Shown: piece after piece, positions 29,115 through 37,864 of the stretch
Numbering within the stretch: position 1 is the first letter of the stretch
Layout of the letters: each line of letters opens with the position of its first letter
Origin: Nonomuraea turcica
GTDB lineage: Bacteria; Actinomycetota; Actinomycetes; Streptosporangiales; Streptosporangiaceae
Direction: 5' to 3'
DNA: 64,000 nucleotides
Assembly: GCF_030718205.1 (NCBI RefSeq)
Contig: NZ_JAUZQF010000002.1
Location: forward strand, 496,001-560,000
Program-made: the position numbers and the translations under genes
The notes under the pieces: model-generated
What the model was told of the DNA's origin: nothing
The model's database searches: none
What the model saw: only the letters and a program-made list of their open reading frames with translations

Positions 29115-30651
29115 CGAACCGCCCACCGGCAGATCCATCCGAGTCGGCCGCGGCGATCAGCTCCATGATCGGCCGCTCGCCGATCTCCGCACCGCGCAGC
29201 ACGCCGGCCGCCGTCCCGTCCCGCAGGACCACGACGGTGTCGGCGCCCTCCACGATCTCCTCCAGCTCCGCCACCAGCAGCACGCCGAGGCCTTCATGAG
29301 CGAGCTCGTCGATGAGCGCCTGAATCTCCGCCTTGGCGCCGATGTCGATGCCCCGCGTCGGCTCGTCGAGGATCAGCACCGCGGGATGGAGACAGAGCAT
29401 GCGGGCGAGCAGCACCTTCTGCTGGTTGCCTCCGGACAGCTCGCCCACCTTCTGGTCGGGCGAGGACACCTTGATCCCGAGGCGGCGGACGAATGCGTCG
29501 ACGATGCGGTCGCGCGCCCGGCGGGACACCAGCCCGCCCCGGGTGAGGCGGGGCAGCGCCGCCAGCGTGATGTTGTCACGGACCGACAGCCCCGGCACGA
29601 CACCCTCGGCCTTGCGGTCCTCCGGCACCATGCAGACACCCGAGCGGATGGCGATGGCGGGGTTCCAGCGCCGGCGGGCGCGCCCCGCCACCTCCACCGA
29701 TCCGGCGTCGAGGGGGTCGGCGCCGAACACCGCTCTCACCGTTTCTGACCGGCCGGAGCCGAGCAGGCCCGCGAGTCCCACCACCTCGCCCGGGCGTACC
29801 TCGACGGAGACACCGTGCAGAGCGTGCTCGCGCACCAGGGACTCGGCCCGCAGAACCGGCGCGGCGCGGCCCACCTCGTGGGCCTCGCCGAAGCTCGTCA
29901 CGCCGTGGCGGCGCACCTCGGCCACCGGCCGGCCGAGCATCGCGGCGACCAGGCCGATGCGGGAGGTCTCCCGGACGAGACCGGTGCGGACCAGACGGCC
30001 GTCACGCAGGACGCTGACCCGCTGGCAGACGCGGAAGACCTCATCCAGCTTGTGAGTGACATAGAGGATCGCGATGCCCTGCGCGCGCAGCACCTCGATG
30101 ACATCCGCGAGCCGGTCCACCTCGCGCGGGGCCAGTGAGGAAGTCGGCTCATCCATGATCACCAATCGGGCGCGCGCACTGACCGCACGGGCGATCGCCA
30201 CCATCTGCCGGATGCCGAGACCGAGCTCGCCGAGCGGCCGGCGGACGTCCACGGCCACGCCGTACCGGGCGAGGACCTCGGCGGCCTCGCGCCGCAGCCG
30301 CGACCGGTCGAGCAGCCCCAAGCGAGTGATCGGCTCCCTGCCGAGGAAGAGGTTGTCGGCCACGCTCAGCAGCGGGGCGAGCTCCACCTCCTGGTAGATG
30401 GTGCTGATCCCGGCGTCCTGAGCGTCGGCGGGCTCGGAGAAGGACACCGGCCGCCCGAGGTGGCGGATCGTGCCACCGTCAGGCCTGTGCACCCCGGTCA
30501 GCACCTTGATCAACGTGGACTTCCCCGCACCGTTCTCCCCCACCAGCGCGTGGGCCTCGCCGGCGTCTAGCCGCAACGAGACGCAGTCGAGGGCGAGGGT
30601 CCCGCCGAACCGCTTGGAGATGGCATGCGCCTCGCACACCGCTTCATTCAT
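29107..30651 (-). CDS. Sugar ABC transporter double ATPase, RbsA/MglA/YtfR type
   Basis: 514 residues with two nucleotide-binding domains. The first has Walker A GENGAGKSTLIK, signature LGIRQ-type region (LGLGIRQMVAIARAV) and VIMDEPTSSLA. The second has a degenerate Walker A (GLLGSGRSETVR), as is normal in this family, with signature LSGGNQQK and VLILDEPTRGID. It energises the two permeases encoded just downstream and lies 50 bp after the binding-protein gene in the same direction. Confidence 0.94.
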   Translation of the reverse strand: MNEAVCEAHAISKRFGGTLALDCVSLRLDAGEAHALVGENGAGKSTLIKVLTGVHRPDGGTIRHLGRPVSFSEPADAQDAGISTIYQEVELAPLLSVADNLFLGREPITRLGLLDRSRLRREAAEVLARYGVAVDVRRPLGELGLGIRQMVAIARAVSARARLVIMDEPTSSLAPREVDRLADVIEVLRAQGIAILYVTHKLDEVFRVCQRVSVLRDGRLVRTGLVRETSRIGLVAAMLGRPVAEVRRHGVTSFGEAHEVGRAAPVLRAESLVREHALHGVSVEVRPGEVVGLAGLLGSGRSETVRAVFGADPLDAGSVEVAGRARRRWNPAIAIRSGVCMVPEDRKAEGVVPGLSVRDNITLAALPRLTRGGLVSRRARDRIVDAFVRRLGIKVSSPDQKVGELSGGNQQKVLLARMLCLHPAVLILDEPTRGIDIGAKAEIQALIDELAHEGLGVLLVAELEEIVEGADTVVVLRDGTAAGVLRGAEIGERPIMELIAAADSDGSAGGRFDD

Positions 30652-30701
30652 GTGCCCGCTCCCGGACGTCGTGAGGGCGGCGGTCCGGGCCGCCCCCGGG
30701 C

Positions 30702-31766
30702 TCAGTAGGCGTTCGGCAGTTCGACCTTGGCGTTCTCAGGGGTGTACTCCTTGTCGGAGATGATCGTCTTCGCCGGCACGCCCTTGCCTGCGTAGAAGTC
30801 CTCGAGCGCCTGGAAGGCCAGCGGCCCGAATCGTGGGTTCGACTCGATGACCGCGGCGATCCAGCCGTCGACGATGCCCTGGACCGCGCCACGAGTGCCG
30901 TCGATCGTGACGATCTTCACGTCTCCCGGCTTCTTGCCCGCCGCCTTGAGCGCGGCGACGGCGCCAAGGGCCATCTCGTCGTTCTCCGCGTAGATGGCGC
31001 TGATACCGGGGTTGGCGGAGATGAGCTGCTCGGTGACCGCGCGACCCTTCTCACGGGTGAAGTCGCCGGTCTGCTCGGCCACGACCTTCAGCGCCGAGCC
31101 CTTCGCGGCGAGCTGGTCCTTGAACCCCTTGGTCCGGTCGACGGTGACGTTCACCCCTGAGGCTCCGAGCAGGATCGCGACCTCTCCCTTGTCTCCCGTC
31201 GCGGTGATCATCGCATCGGCGGCTCGGGCACCCTGCTTGACGAAGTCGGAGCCGATCCAGCCGACGTAGTCGACGCAGGCCTTTTTGGTGGTGAGCAGCC
31301 GGTCGATCGTCATGATCGGGACTTTGGCATCCTGGGCCGCCTTGAGCGCGGGGTCGAGCCCTTCGGAGTTGAGCGGGGAGATGATCAGGACCTTGGCACC
31401 CTGGGCGATCATGCCCTGGATGTCGGCGATCTCCTTGTTGAGGTCCGACTGCGCGTTCGTCGTGATCAGCTTGATGCCTCGCTGCGCGGCCTCGTCCTTG
31501 ATCGACTGCGTCTCCGTGATCCGGAACGGGTTCGCTTCCTTCTCCGACTGCGCGAACCCCACGGTGACGCTCTTCAGATCGAGCTTGGGCACACCGCCGT
31601 TGTATCGCTCCGGAGTGCACAGCGACGCGTCTCCAGAGGTCGCCTCCACCTGCTGCTGGGCGGACGCGCCGGCGTCCGTGGGACCGTCGCCGACAGACTT
31701 GGTGCACGCGCTCAGCGTGAGCGCCAGCAGGCCCACGACGGCTGTGGCCATTGTTCTGCAGGGCAT
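30702..31766 (-). CDS. Sugar ABC transporter binding lipoprotein, YtfQ-like
   Basis: 354 residues. Lipobox LTLSAC (Cys21). The mature protein follows the galactofuranose-binding YtfQ pattern closely: VGFAQSEKEANPFR, NAQSDLNKEIADIQ, GAKVLIISPLNSEGL, then DRTKGFKD and SGDFTREKG-like EQTGDFTREKG, ending with TIDGTRGAVQ. YtfQ binds furanose forms of galactose and arabinose. With an arabinofuranosidase in the same window, uptake of a furanose is plausible (inference). Two start codons are adjacent (GTG 31769, ATG 31766) behind GAAGG; the ATG is used. It is the first gene of the importer operon. Confidence 0.92.
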   Translation of the reverse strand: MPCRTMATAVVGLLALTLSACTKSVGDGPTDAGASAQQQVEATSGDASLCTPERYNGGVPKLDLKSVTVGFAQSEKEANPFRITETQSIKDEAAQRGIKLITTNAQSDLNKEIADIQGMIAQGAKVLIISPLNSEGLDPALKAAQDAKVPIMTIDRLLTTKKACVDYVGWIGSDFVKQGARAADAMITATGDKGEVAILLGASGVNVTVDRTKGFKDQLAAKGSALKVVAEQTGDFTREKGRAVTEQLISANPGISAIYAENDEMALGAVAALKAAGKKPGDVKIVTIDGTRGAVQGIVDGWIAAVIESNPRFGPLAFQALEDFYAGKGVPAKTIISDKEYTPENAKVELPNAY

Positions 31767-31982
31767 CACGTAACCCCTTCTTCCGAGGGAACGAACCCAT
31801 CCACTGCCAGAATTTGCCTACTTTTGACAGGAACTTGGAGGGATCATAGTCACGGCGGGCGCGGATGTGTCAATACGCGTCGGCGGATGTCATGCAGTGT
31901 CGAGTCGACCTCATGCCCACGAGCTGGCCACATACGGCGACAGGGGAAGGGCGGATATGTTCGGCGTGCTATACGCCAGTAA

Positions 31983-32000
31983 GACCTGTCATTTCAGGTC
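31983..32000 (-). promoter_or_regulatory. Inverted repeat upstream of importer operon
   Basis: GACCTG and CAGGTC arms separated by 6 bp, located 6 bp past the DeoR stop and 217 bp before the binding-protein start. It could be a terminator for the kinase-DeoR unit or a DeoR operator for the importer. Confidence 0.3.
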
Positions 32001-32005
32001 AAAAT

Positions 32006-32791
32006 TCATCGGTTCATGTCAGCGATGTGAACGTCGACCTGTGCCTGGACGAGCCGGTCGACCATGACGGGATCGGCCTTCGAGTCCGTGACCAGGACCC
32101 TCATGCGCGCGGTGGCCACGGTCTGGCACATCGTGTCATGACCGATCTTGGAGTGGTCGGCGAGGACGACGACCTCGCGGCCGGCCGCGGCGAGAGCCTG
32201 GTCGGTGGCGGCGGCGAAGACGTTGGGCGTGGTCAGTCCCCTCTCAGGGGTGACGCCGTCGCCTGACAGGAAGGTCTGCGCGCCCCGCAGGCCCTCCAGG
32301 TGCTGCTCGGTGATCGGCCCCACGAAGGCTTGGATGGATCGGCGCAGCGTGCCGCCCACCGCGACGACTTCGACGTGGGGCGCGTCCATGAGCGCCTCGA
32401 CCACCAGGGTGGAGTTGGTGACGACGGTGAGGGACGGCAGCTTGGCGAGCCGGCGGGCCAGCGCCGCGGTGGTCCGCCCGGGACCGAGCAGGACGGCGGT
32501 GCCGGGCTCCACGAGCGTCGCGGCGTGGTCGGCGATGGCCTCGCGCTCGGCCGCCACCACGTCCGGGAGAGCCGGGCGCGACGCCGCTGACAGGACGGGC
32601 CGGGTCACGCCGCCCCGGGTGGCGTGCAGCAGGCCCTCGCCTACCAGCGATCGCAGGTCACGCCGGACAGTGGACTCCGACGTGCCGAGCGCACCGGCCA
32701 GCTCCTGGAATGAGGCGTATCCGTGCTCGTGCACGTGCTCCAGGATGCGGCGTCGCCGCTCTGCGATCAGCATGGGACCGGGCTCACCCAT
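32006..32791 (-). CDS. DeoR-family transcriptional regulator
   Basis: 261 residues. N-terminal helix-turn-helix AERRRRILEHVHEHGYASFQ followed by LGTSESTVRRDLRSL, the DeoR pattern. The C-terminal sugar-phosphate sensor domain has GPGRTTAALARRL, VVTNS and VLADHSKIG. DeoR repressors respond to phosphorylated sugars. Its ATG overlaps the end of the kinase gene by 8 bp, so the kinase product is the likely effector and the importer operon immediately downstream the likely target. AGAGGAG lies about 11 bp upstream of the start. Confidence 0.9.
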   Translation of the reverse strand: MGEPGPMLIAERRRRILEHVHEHGYASFQELAGALGTSESTVRRDLRSLVGEGLLHATRGGVTRPVLSAASRPALPDVVAAEREAIADHAATLVEPGTAVLLGPGRTTAALARRLAKLPSLTVVTNSTLVVEALMDAPHVEVVAVGGTLRRSIQAFVGPITEQHLEGLRGAQTFLSGDGVTPERGLTTPNVFAAATDQALAAAGREVVVLADHSKIGHDTMCQTVATARMRVLVTDSKADPVMVDRLVQAQVDVHIADMNR

Positions 32792-34289
32792 CTGTGGTAG
32801 GGCTCCTCTGGGACGCTACTTTACTCCAGAAGTTGTCAACAGCGGTCAATCGCCGAAATCGAGCGTACGCCGCATCGTACGGCTCACGCTCGCCGGCCGG
32901 CGTGTACACCCGGGGCGGGAACGACCGGCGGACCACCTCGCGCAGCTCTCCAAGGGAACCGATGCCCTCGTGGGCCATGACCTGGACGAGGAGATTGCCG
33001 ATGCCGGTCGCCTCGACCGGCCCCGCGAGCACGGGCCGCCCGCCGATGTCCGCGGTGAGCCGGCAGAGTGTGTCGCTGGCGGCGCCGCCACCGACGAGAT
33101 GCACGGCCTCGACCGGGCGGCCCGTCAGCTCCTCGGCCTGCTCCAGGACCAGGCGGTAGGAGCACGCCAGGCTCTCCAGGATGCAACGCACCGTCGCGGC
33201 CCGGCCCTCGGGCACCGGCTGGCCTGTCGCGCGGCAGAACGCCGCGACCCGGCCCGGCATGTCCTCCGGCTTGAGGAAACCCAAGTGAGCAGGGTCGATC
33301 AGCGGGCCGAAGGCGGGCGCGGTCGCGGCCTCGGCGACCAGGTCCGCATACGCAGCGCGGGTCCCCCAGGCCCGGCGGCACTCCTGGAGCAGCCACAGGC
33401 CGTTGAGATTGCGCAGGAACCGCACGGTGCCGAGCACGCCACCCTCGTTGGTGAACCCGGCGAGCCGGGACTCTGGGGTGGTGATGGGCCCGGCCGTCTC
33501 CACACCGACGAGCGACCACGTGCCGCAGGAGACGTACGCGACCGCGCCAGAGGAGCCGCTCGGACCGGAGACGACGGGTAGCGCCGCAACCGCCGATGCG
33601 GTGTCATGACCGGCCACGGCGACCACGACGGCCTCGCCGGGCCGGCCGGATTCGTCCCGCAGCGACCCGGCGACCGTGCCGGGCTCGACGATTTCCCCGC
33701 CGAACAGACGCGACGGCAGCCCGAGCCGGGCGATGAGGTCGCCGGCCCAGCGGCCGGTCCGGGCGTCCAGGAGCTGGCTGGTGCTGGCGATCGTCCGCTC
33801 GGTGAGCATCTCGCCGCTCAGCCAGAGGGTGAACAGGTCCGGTAACATCACCAGCCGATCGGCGGCGTCCAGCAGCGGCGACCCGGCATGCGCAAGCAGC
33901 TGGCACGAGGTGTTGATGGGCAGCGGCTGCACCCCCGTCACCTCATATTGCTCCTGAGAGGAGACCAGGGCGGTCAGGCCCGCGGTGTAGGGGTCGCGAT
34001 GGTGCCGAGGGTTGGCCAGAAGCCGCTGGGCGCGGTCGAGCAGCCCGAAGTCGTTGCCCCACGCGTCCACGCCCACGCTGACGACCCGGCGCTCGGCGGC
34101 GACGCGCCCGATCCCGGCACGCGCCTCCGCCAGCAGGCGCAGAACGTCCCAGTGGAGGCCGCCGAGAACGCGCACCGGCACGTTGGGAAAGCGGTGGGCT
34201 TCGCTCACCACGAGACGCTCGCCGTCGAACTCACCCGCGAGCACCCGTCCGCTCTCCGCCCCGAGATCCACGGCGACGTAGGTGGGCAC
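32784..34289 (-). CDS. rhaB: Rhamnulokinase-like FGGY carbohydrate kinase
   Basis: 501 residues, close to the usual rhamnulokinase length. The opening VAVDLGAESGRVL replaces the DxGT phosphate-1 loop of other FGGY kinases with the DLGAESGR typical of RhaB. It also contains GVDAWGNDFGLLD, CQLLAH, VAVAGHDTASAVAALP and HLVGGGAASDTLC (adenosine motif). It should phosphorylate a ketose such as L-rhamnulose or a related deoxy-ketose at O1. No rhamnose isomerase or aldolase is in the window, so the sugar is uncertain. Co-transcribed with the DeoR gene. Confidence 0.87.
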   Translation of the reverse strand: MPTYVAVDLGAESGRVLAGEFDGERLVVSEAHRFPNVPVRVLGGLHWDVLRLLAEARAGIGRVAAERRVVSVGVDAWGNDFGLLDRAQRLLANPRHHRDPYTAGLTALVSSQEQYEVTGVQPLPINTSCQLLAHAGSPLLDAADRLVMLPDLFTLWLSGEMLTERTIASTSQLLDARTGRWAGDLIARLGLPSRLFGGEIVEPGTVAGSLRDESGRPGEAVVVAVAGHDTASAVAALPVVSGPSGSSGAVAYVSCGTWSLVGVETAGPITTPESRLAGFTNEGGVLGTVRFLRNLNGLWLLQECRRAWGTRAAYADLVAEAATAPAFGPLIDPAHLGFLKPEDMPGRVAAFCRATGQPVPEGRAATVRCILESLACSYRLVLEQAEELTGRPVEAVHLVGGGAASDTLCRLTADIGGRPVLAGPVEATGIGNLLVQVMAHEGIGSLGELREVVRRSFPPRVYTPAGEREPYDAAYARFRRLTAVDNFWSKVASQRSPTTDG

Positions 34290-34662
34290 AGGCCGAGCCT
34301 ATCCCGCTCACGGCGCCCGGAAGGTGCCGCAAGGTCACGGTTCGAAGGCGGCTGCGCCCACGCTGTACGGCTGCCGGCAGAGGCCCGCCTGATGGCCGCC
34401 GTTCTGGAACACCCGCCTTGACCGGCGCGGCGCAGCACCGCCACCTCGTACGGCAGGACCAGGGTCTCCGCCTCCTTGGAGGCGCTGCCGAGTGAGCAGG
34501 GTCAACCGCGTACGCCCACCGCTTCCGGCCCTGGACCCGACGGTGGTCAGCACCGGGACGATGACCTGCACGAGTGGTACAGGCGGCAGAACCGGCGGTG
34601 CTGAGCGCGCTGAACACACCGACCCCGCTCGCCAGACGAAGGGGCACAGTTTGGTCCGAACC
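34290..34662. other. Gap with no recognisable element
   Basis: 373 bp between the kinase start and the end of the lyase gene. Open frames here have no domain or ribosome-site support, and no clear hairpin or promoter was found, although the kinase promoter must lie in it. Confidence 0.5.
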
Positions 34663-35538
34663 TCAACGGCGTTCGAGGGCGGCTCGGGCTCTGCCCGCCA
34701 TGGCCTCGTCCACCATCTCCCCCTCGAACGCGATCGCCCCGGCGCCGCGCGCCCGCGCCTCCTCCACCGCGGCGATCAGCCGCTCGTAGCGGGCGAGCTC
34801 CTCGGGACCAGGTGAGTACACCTCGTTGATCACGGGGACGTGGGAGGGGTGGATGGCCATCATGCCGTCGTAGCCGAGCGAGCGGTTCTGCTCCGCGAAC
34901 GCCCGCAACCCCTCCAGGTCGCCGACGCCGGTCCACAGGCCGGCAACCGGACACGGCACTCCCGCCGCCCGGACGTCCAGCAGGACACGGGAGCGCAGGG
35001 CCAGGGTCTCGGTGCCCTCGCGGCTCCAGCGGTAGCCGATCGCGCGCTCGACGTCGCCGCCCTTGCCGGTGACCGCGCCCAGGTAGGCGACGCGGGGGGC
35101 GGCCCGGCCGATCTCGTACGCCTCCCGCAGCGCGGCGGCGCTCTCCAGCAGCGGCACCAGGGCGAGATGCCCTTCGGGCAGACCGTGTTCGCGTTCGCAC
35201 CAGGTCAGGAGCCGATCGGCCATAAGCACGTCCGCCGGCCCGCCGATCTTGGGCACGACCACCCCGGCCAGGCCGGCGTGCGTGACGGCGCGCAGGTCCT
35301 CGGCGGCCGCCCAGCTGTCGAGGGGGTTGATGCGGACGAGGATGGCCATGTCGCCGCTCACGTTCGCGATGGCGTCGGCCACGCGGGCGCGGGCGGCGGG
35401 TTTCTTCGCGGGCGGGACCGCGTCCTCGAGGTCGAGGATGGCCGCGTCGGCCCCCGCGGCCGCCGCCTTGGCGAGCCACTCGGTTCTGGTCCCCGGGACG
35501 AAGAGCAGGGAGCGCAGCTGGGGCCGGTCAGATGACAC
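34663..35538 (-). CDS. CitE-type HpcH/HpaI aldolase / CoA-ester lyase
   Basis: 291 residues from GTG 35538, overlapping the CoA-transferase stop by 11 bp. TIM-barrel CitE features: RSLLFVPGTR, the Mg-binding region DAAILDLEDAVPPAKK, ILVRINPLD, VVVPKIGGP and the late PVINEVYSP. Members cleave citryl-, malyl- or citramalyl-CoA. With a CoA-transferase directly upstream, the pair could activate a hydroxy-acid and split it to acetyl-CoA or pyruvate plus a keto-acid. Exact substrate not determinable. Confidence 0.9.
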   Translation of the reverse strand: MSSDRPQLRSLLFVPGTRTEWLAKAAAAGADAAILDLEDAVPPAKKPAARARVADAIANVSGDMAILVRINPLDSWAAAEDLRAVTHAGLAGVVVPKIGGPADVLMADRLLTWCEREHGLPEGHLALVPLLESAAALREAYEIGRAAPRVAYLGAVTGKGGDVERAIGYRWSREGTETLALRSRVLLDVRAAGVPCPVAGLWTGVGDLEGLRAFAEQNRSLGYDGMMAIHPSHVPVINEVYSPGPEELARYERLIAAVEEARARGAGAIAFEGEMVDEAMAGRARAALERR

Positions 35539-36733
35539 CGCGCTTCTCCAGGTCCACGATCTCCTCCGCGCCGAGCCCGAGCCAGTCACGGTAGACGAGG
35601 TCGTTGTCCTGCCCGAGCGCGGGCCCGGTGCGCCAGATGTGCCCGGGCTCCTGGTGGAAGTGCGGGAGGGCGGCCTGCATGCGGACGGGGCCGAGGTCGG
35701 GATCGTCGACGGTGACGATGTCGCCGCGTTCGGCGTAGACGGGGTCGGCGGCGATGTCCGCGGCGGTGAAGACGCGGGAGGCGACCACCTCGGCCTCGGC
35801 GAAGGCCCGCAGGCACTCGCCGGTCTCGCGGGCCGCCACCCAGGCGCGGAGCCCCTGGTCCAGCCGTTCCCGTCCGGCGAGCTGCTGCCGGGTGGTGGCA
35901 TAGTCCTCCTCGGGCAGGCCCAGGAGGCGGACGACGTTCAGCACGGAGCGGAGGGTCGCGGAGGTCACGGTGATCCAGTCGCCGTCGCGGGACAGGTAGG
36001 TGTTGATCACGGCGGCGGGGGCGACGGCGAGCTGGTTGCCGGATCTACCGGGGACGACGCCGAGCTGGTCATGGGCGATGACCTGCCATTCGACGAGCCG
36101 GAACAGGGGCTCGAAGAGGGCGAGGTCGATCCACTCGCCGTCGAAGCCGGGGTCGTGCGCCCGGCGGTGCAGGGCGGCGAGTATGGCGTAGGCGCCCATC
36201 AGGCCGGTCACCGCGTCGCCGTGGGAGAACCCGGTGTGCACGGGCGGGCCGTCCGGGAACCCGGTCAGGTGCACCACGCCGCTCCTGGCCTCGCCGACCT
36301 TCCCGAATCCCGGGGCGTCGGCCTGGGACGAGGTCGCGCCGAATCCGGAGATCTGCAGCAGGACGGCCTTGGGGTTGATCCGGTGCACGGCCTCCCAGTC
36401 GAGCTCCCAGCTCCGCAGCCGGCCCGGCCGGAGCGTGACGATCACGACGTCGGCCCAGGCCACCAGCCGGTGCGCGACCTGCCGGCCGCCGGAGTCATGC
36501 AAATCCAGGGTGACGGAGCGCTTGTTCCGGCCGGCGACCTTGAACCACAGCGGCTCGCCGTCGCGCGTGGGACCCATCGCGCGGGCGGCGTCGCCGACGC
36601 CCGGGGGTTCCACATGCACCACGTCCGCGCCCTGGTCGGCGAGCATGGAGCCGGCCAGCGGCCCGGCGACCACGTGGGCGAACTCCACCACCTTCAAGCC
36701 GCACAACTGCCCTCGCTGTTGTTCAGAGGCCAC
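35528..36733 (-). CDS. CaiB/BaiF family CoA-transferase
   Basis: 401 residues from GTG 36733, with GAAGGAG 6 bp upstream. Class III CoA-transferase features: LKVVEFAHVVAGPLAGSMLADQGADVV at the N-terminus, RNKRSVTLDL, and the interlocking-domain region with GFGATSSQADAPGF and HTGFSHGDAVTGL. An aspartate nucleophile is expected near residue 170, and GDAV offers one. It forms an operon with the CitE-like lyase. A LysR-type T-N11-A site lies about 85 bp upstream at 36818-36830. Confidence 0.9.
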   Translation of the reverse strand: MASEQQRGQLCGLKVVEFAHVVAGPLAGSMLADQGADVVHVEPPGVGDAARAMGPTRDGEPLWFKVAGRNKRSVTLDLHDSGGRQVAHRLVAWADVVIVTLRPGRLRSWELDWEAVHRINPKAVLLQISGFGATSSQADAPGFGKVGEARSGVVHLTGFPDGPPVHTGFSHGDAVTGLMGAYAILAALHRRAHDPGFDGEWIDLALFEPLFRLVEWQVIAHDQLGVVPGRSGNQLAVAPAAVINTYLSRDGDWITVTSATLRSVLNVVRLLGLPEEDYATTRQQLAGRERLDQGLRAWVAARETGECLRAFAEAEVVASRVFTAADIAADPVYAERGDIVTVDDPDLGPVRMQAALPHFHQEPGHIWRTGPALGQDNDLVYRDWLGLGAEEIVDLEKRGVI

Positions 36734-36817
36734 GCATGCTCCTTCGTCCTGTCGGGCTCCATGTCATCCTGCCCAGGTGAAGAAATGCGGGGCCAGCACA
36801 AAAACTCGATAAATTCA

Positions 36818-36830
36818 TGCCATTTACGCA
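36818..36830 (-). promoter_or_regulatory. LysR-type T-N11-A box before the CoA-transferase operon
   Basis: TGCCATTTACGCA, 9 of 13 positions shared with the box at 37769-37781, placed directly after the LysR stop and about 85 bp before the CoA-transferase start. Confidence 0.35.
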
Positions 36831-37757
36831 TTAGTCAACCCAGGAGGCGCCCACAGGCACATCCAGCGCCCGAGTACGGGACTCCTCCAGCAGGTCGAGG
36901 AACGCGGCCGCAGCGACCGGCAGAGTCCGCCGCGCCCGGACCACGACGTCCAGTCGCCGCTCGACCACGGGGCCGACCAGCGGGCGGTGCAAGATGTGCC
37001 CGGGTCCCAGGAGCGGCAGCACCAGGGCGGGCATCGCGGACACGCCGAGCCCGGCGGCGACCAGGCCGCCCACCGTCGCCACGTTGCTCGCCTCCGCCGC
37101 GAGCGTCACCTCGGCGCCCGCCTGGGCGAACGCCGCGTCCGTGAGCCTGCGGACACTGGACTGCGGCCCCACGGCCAGGAACGGCTCGACGGCCAGGTCC
37201 TCCCAGGCGACCTCGTCGCGGTCGGCGAGCGAGTGCCCCTCCGGCAGCACCGCGTGGAAGCGGTCGCGGATCAGCGGGCGGTGTTCGAGCCGATCCGACG
37301 GCGCGCCGACCGTGGTGATGGCGAAGTCGGCGTCGCCGGACAGCACCTTGCCGAGGACGGCCCGTTCGAGCCCGTCCATGATGCGGACGGTCACGAGCGG
37401 GCGCTGTCCCCTGAAGGCGGAGATCATGCGTGGCAGCAGCACGGCCGCGACCGAGGGCAGTGTGGCCACGGCCACCATGCCCGACTCGCCGAGCAGGTAG
37501 CGCTGCAGCTCTTTCATGCCCGACCGGTGGGCGCCGACGATCTGCTCGGCCACCCGCAGGGTCTCCTGGCCCGCCGCGGTGAGCTGCACGTTGCGGGTGT
37601 CGCGCGCGAGCAGGCGGACGCCGAGCACGCGCTCCAGGTCGGCCACGGCGCGACTCAGCGTCGACTGCGAGACGTGCAACTGAGCGGCCGCGGCGGTGAA
37701 GCTGGCCGCCTTGGCGACGGCGACGTAGGCGGCGAGCTGCCGGAGGCTGGCTTCCAT
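36831..37757 (-). CDS. LysR-family transcriptional regulator
   Basis: 308 residues from ATG 37757 (an upstream ATG at 37775 adds six residues). The winged helix is typical: FTAAAAQLHVSQSTLSRAVADLE, then LGVRLLARDTRNVQLTAAG. The periplasmic-binding-like effector domain follows (about 90-295). It lies between the CoA-transferase/lyase operon (same strand, downstream) and the divergent CitMHS transporter. Similar T-N11-A boxes at 36818 and 37769 suggest it controls both, with the transported acid or its CoA ester as co-inducer. Confidence 0.9.
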   Translation of the reverse strand: MEASLRQLAAYVAVAKAASFTAAAAQLHVSQSTLSRAVADLERVLGVRLLARDTRNVQLTAAGQETLRVAEQIVGAHRSGMKELQRYLLGESGMVAVATLPSVAAVLLPRMISAFRGQRPLVTVRIMDGLERAVLGKVLSGDADFAITTVGAPSDRLEHRPLIRDRFHAVLPEGHSLADRDEVAWEDLAVEPFLAVGPQSSVRRLTDAAFAQAGAEVTLAAEASNVATVGGLVAAGLGVSAMPALVLPLLGPGHILHRPLVGPVVERRLDVVVRARRTLPVAAAAFLDLLEESRTRALDVPVGASWVD

Positions 37758-37768
37758 GGAGCAACTGT

Positions 37769-37781
37769 TGCGCATAACGCA
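37769..37781 (+). promoter_or_regulatory. LysR-type T-N11-A box between LysR and CitMHS genes
   Basis: TGCGCATAACGCA is a TGCG-N5-CGCA dyad in the divergent intergenic region, the classical position for a LysR autoregulatory and activation site. Confidence 0.4.
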
Positions 37782-37864
37782 TGGATAAATCCACTTTTGA
37801 TGGTGGACGTGAAAGGTCGGCGCTCGGAAACTTCTCCGTAACCTCCCGAAAGAAAAGGACCCCG

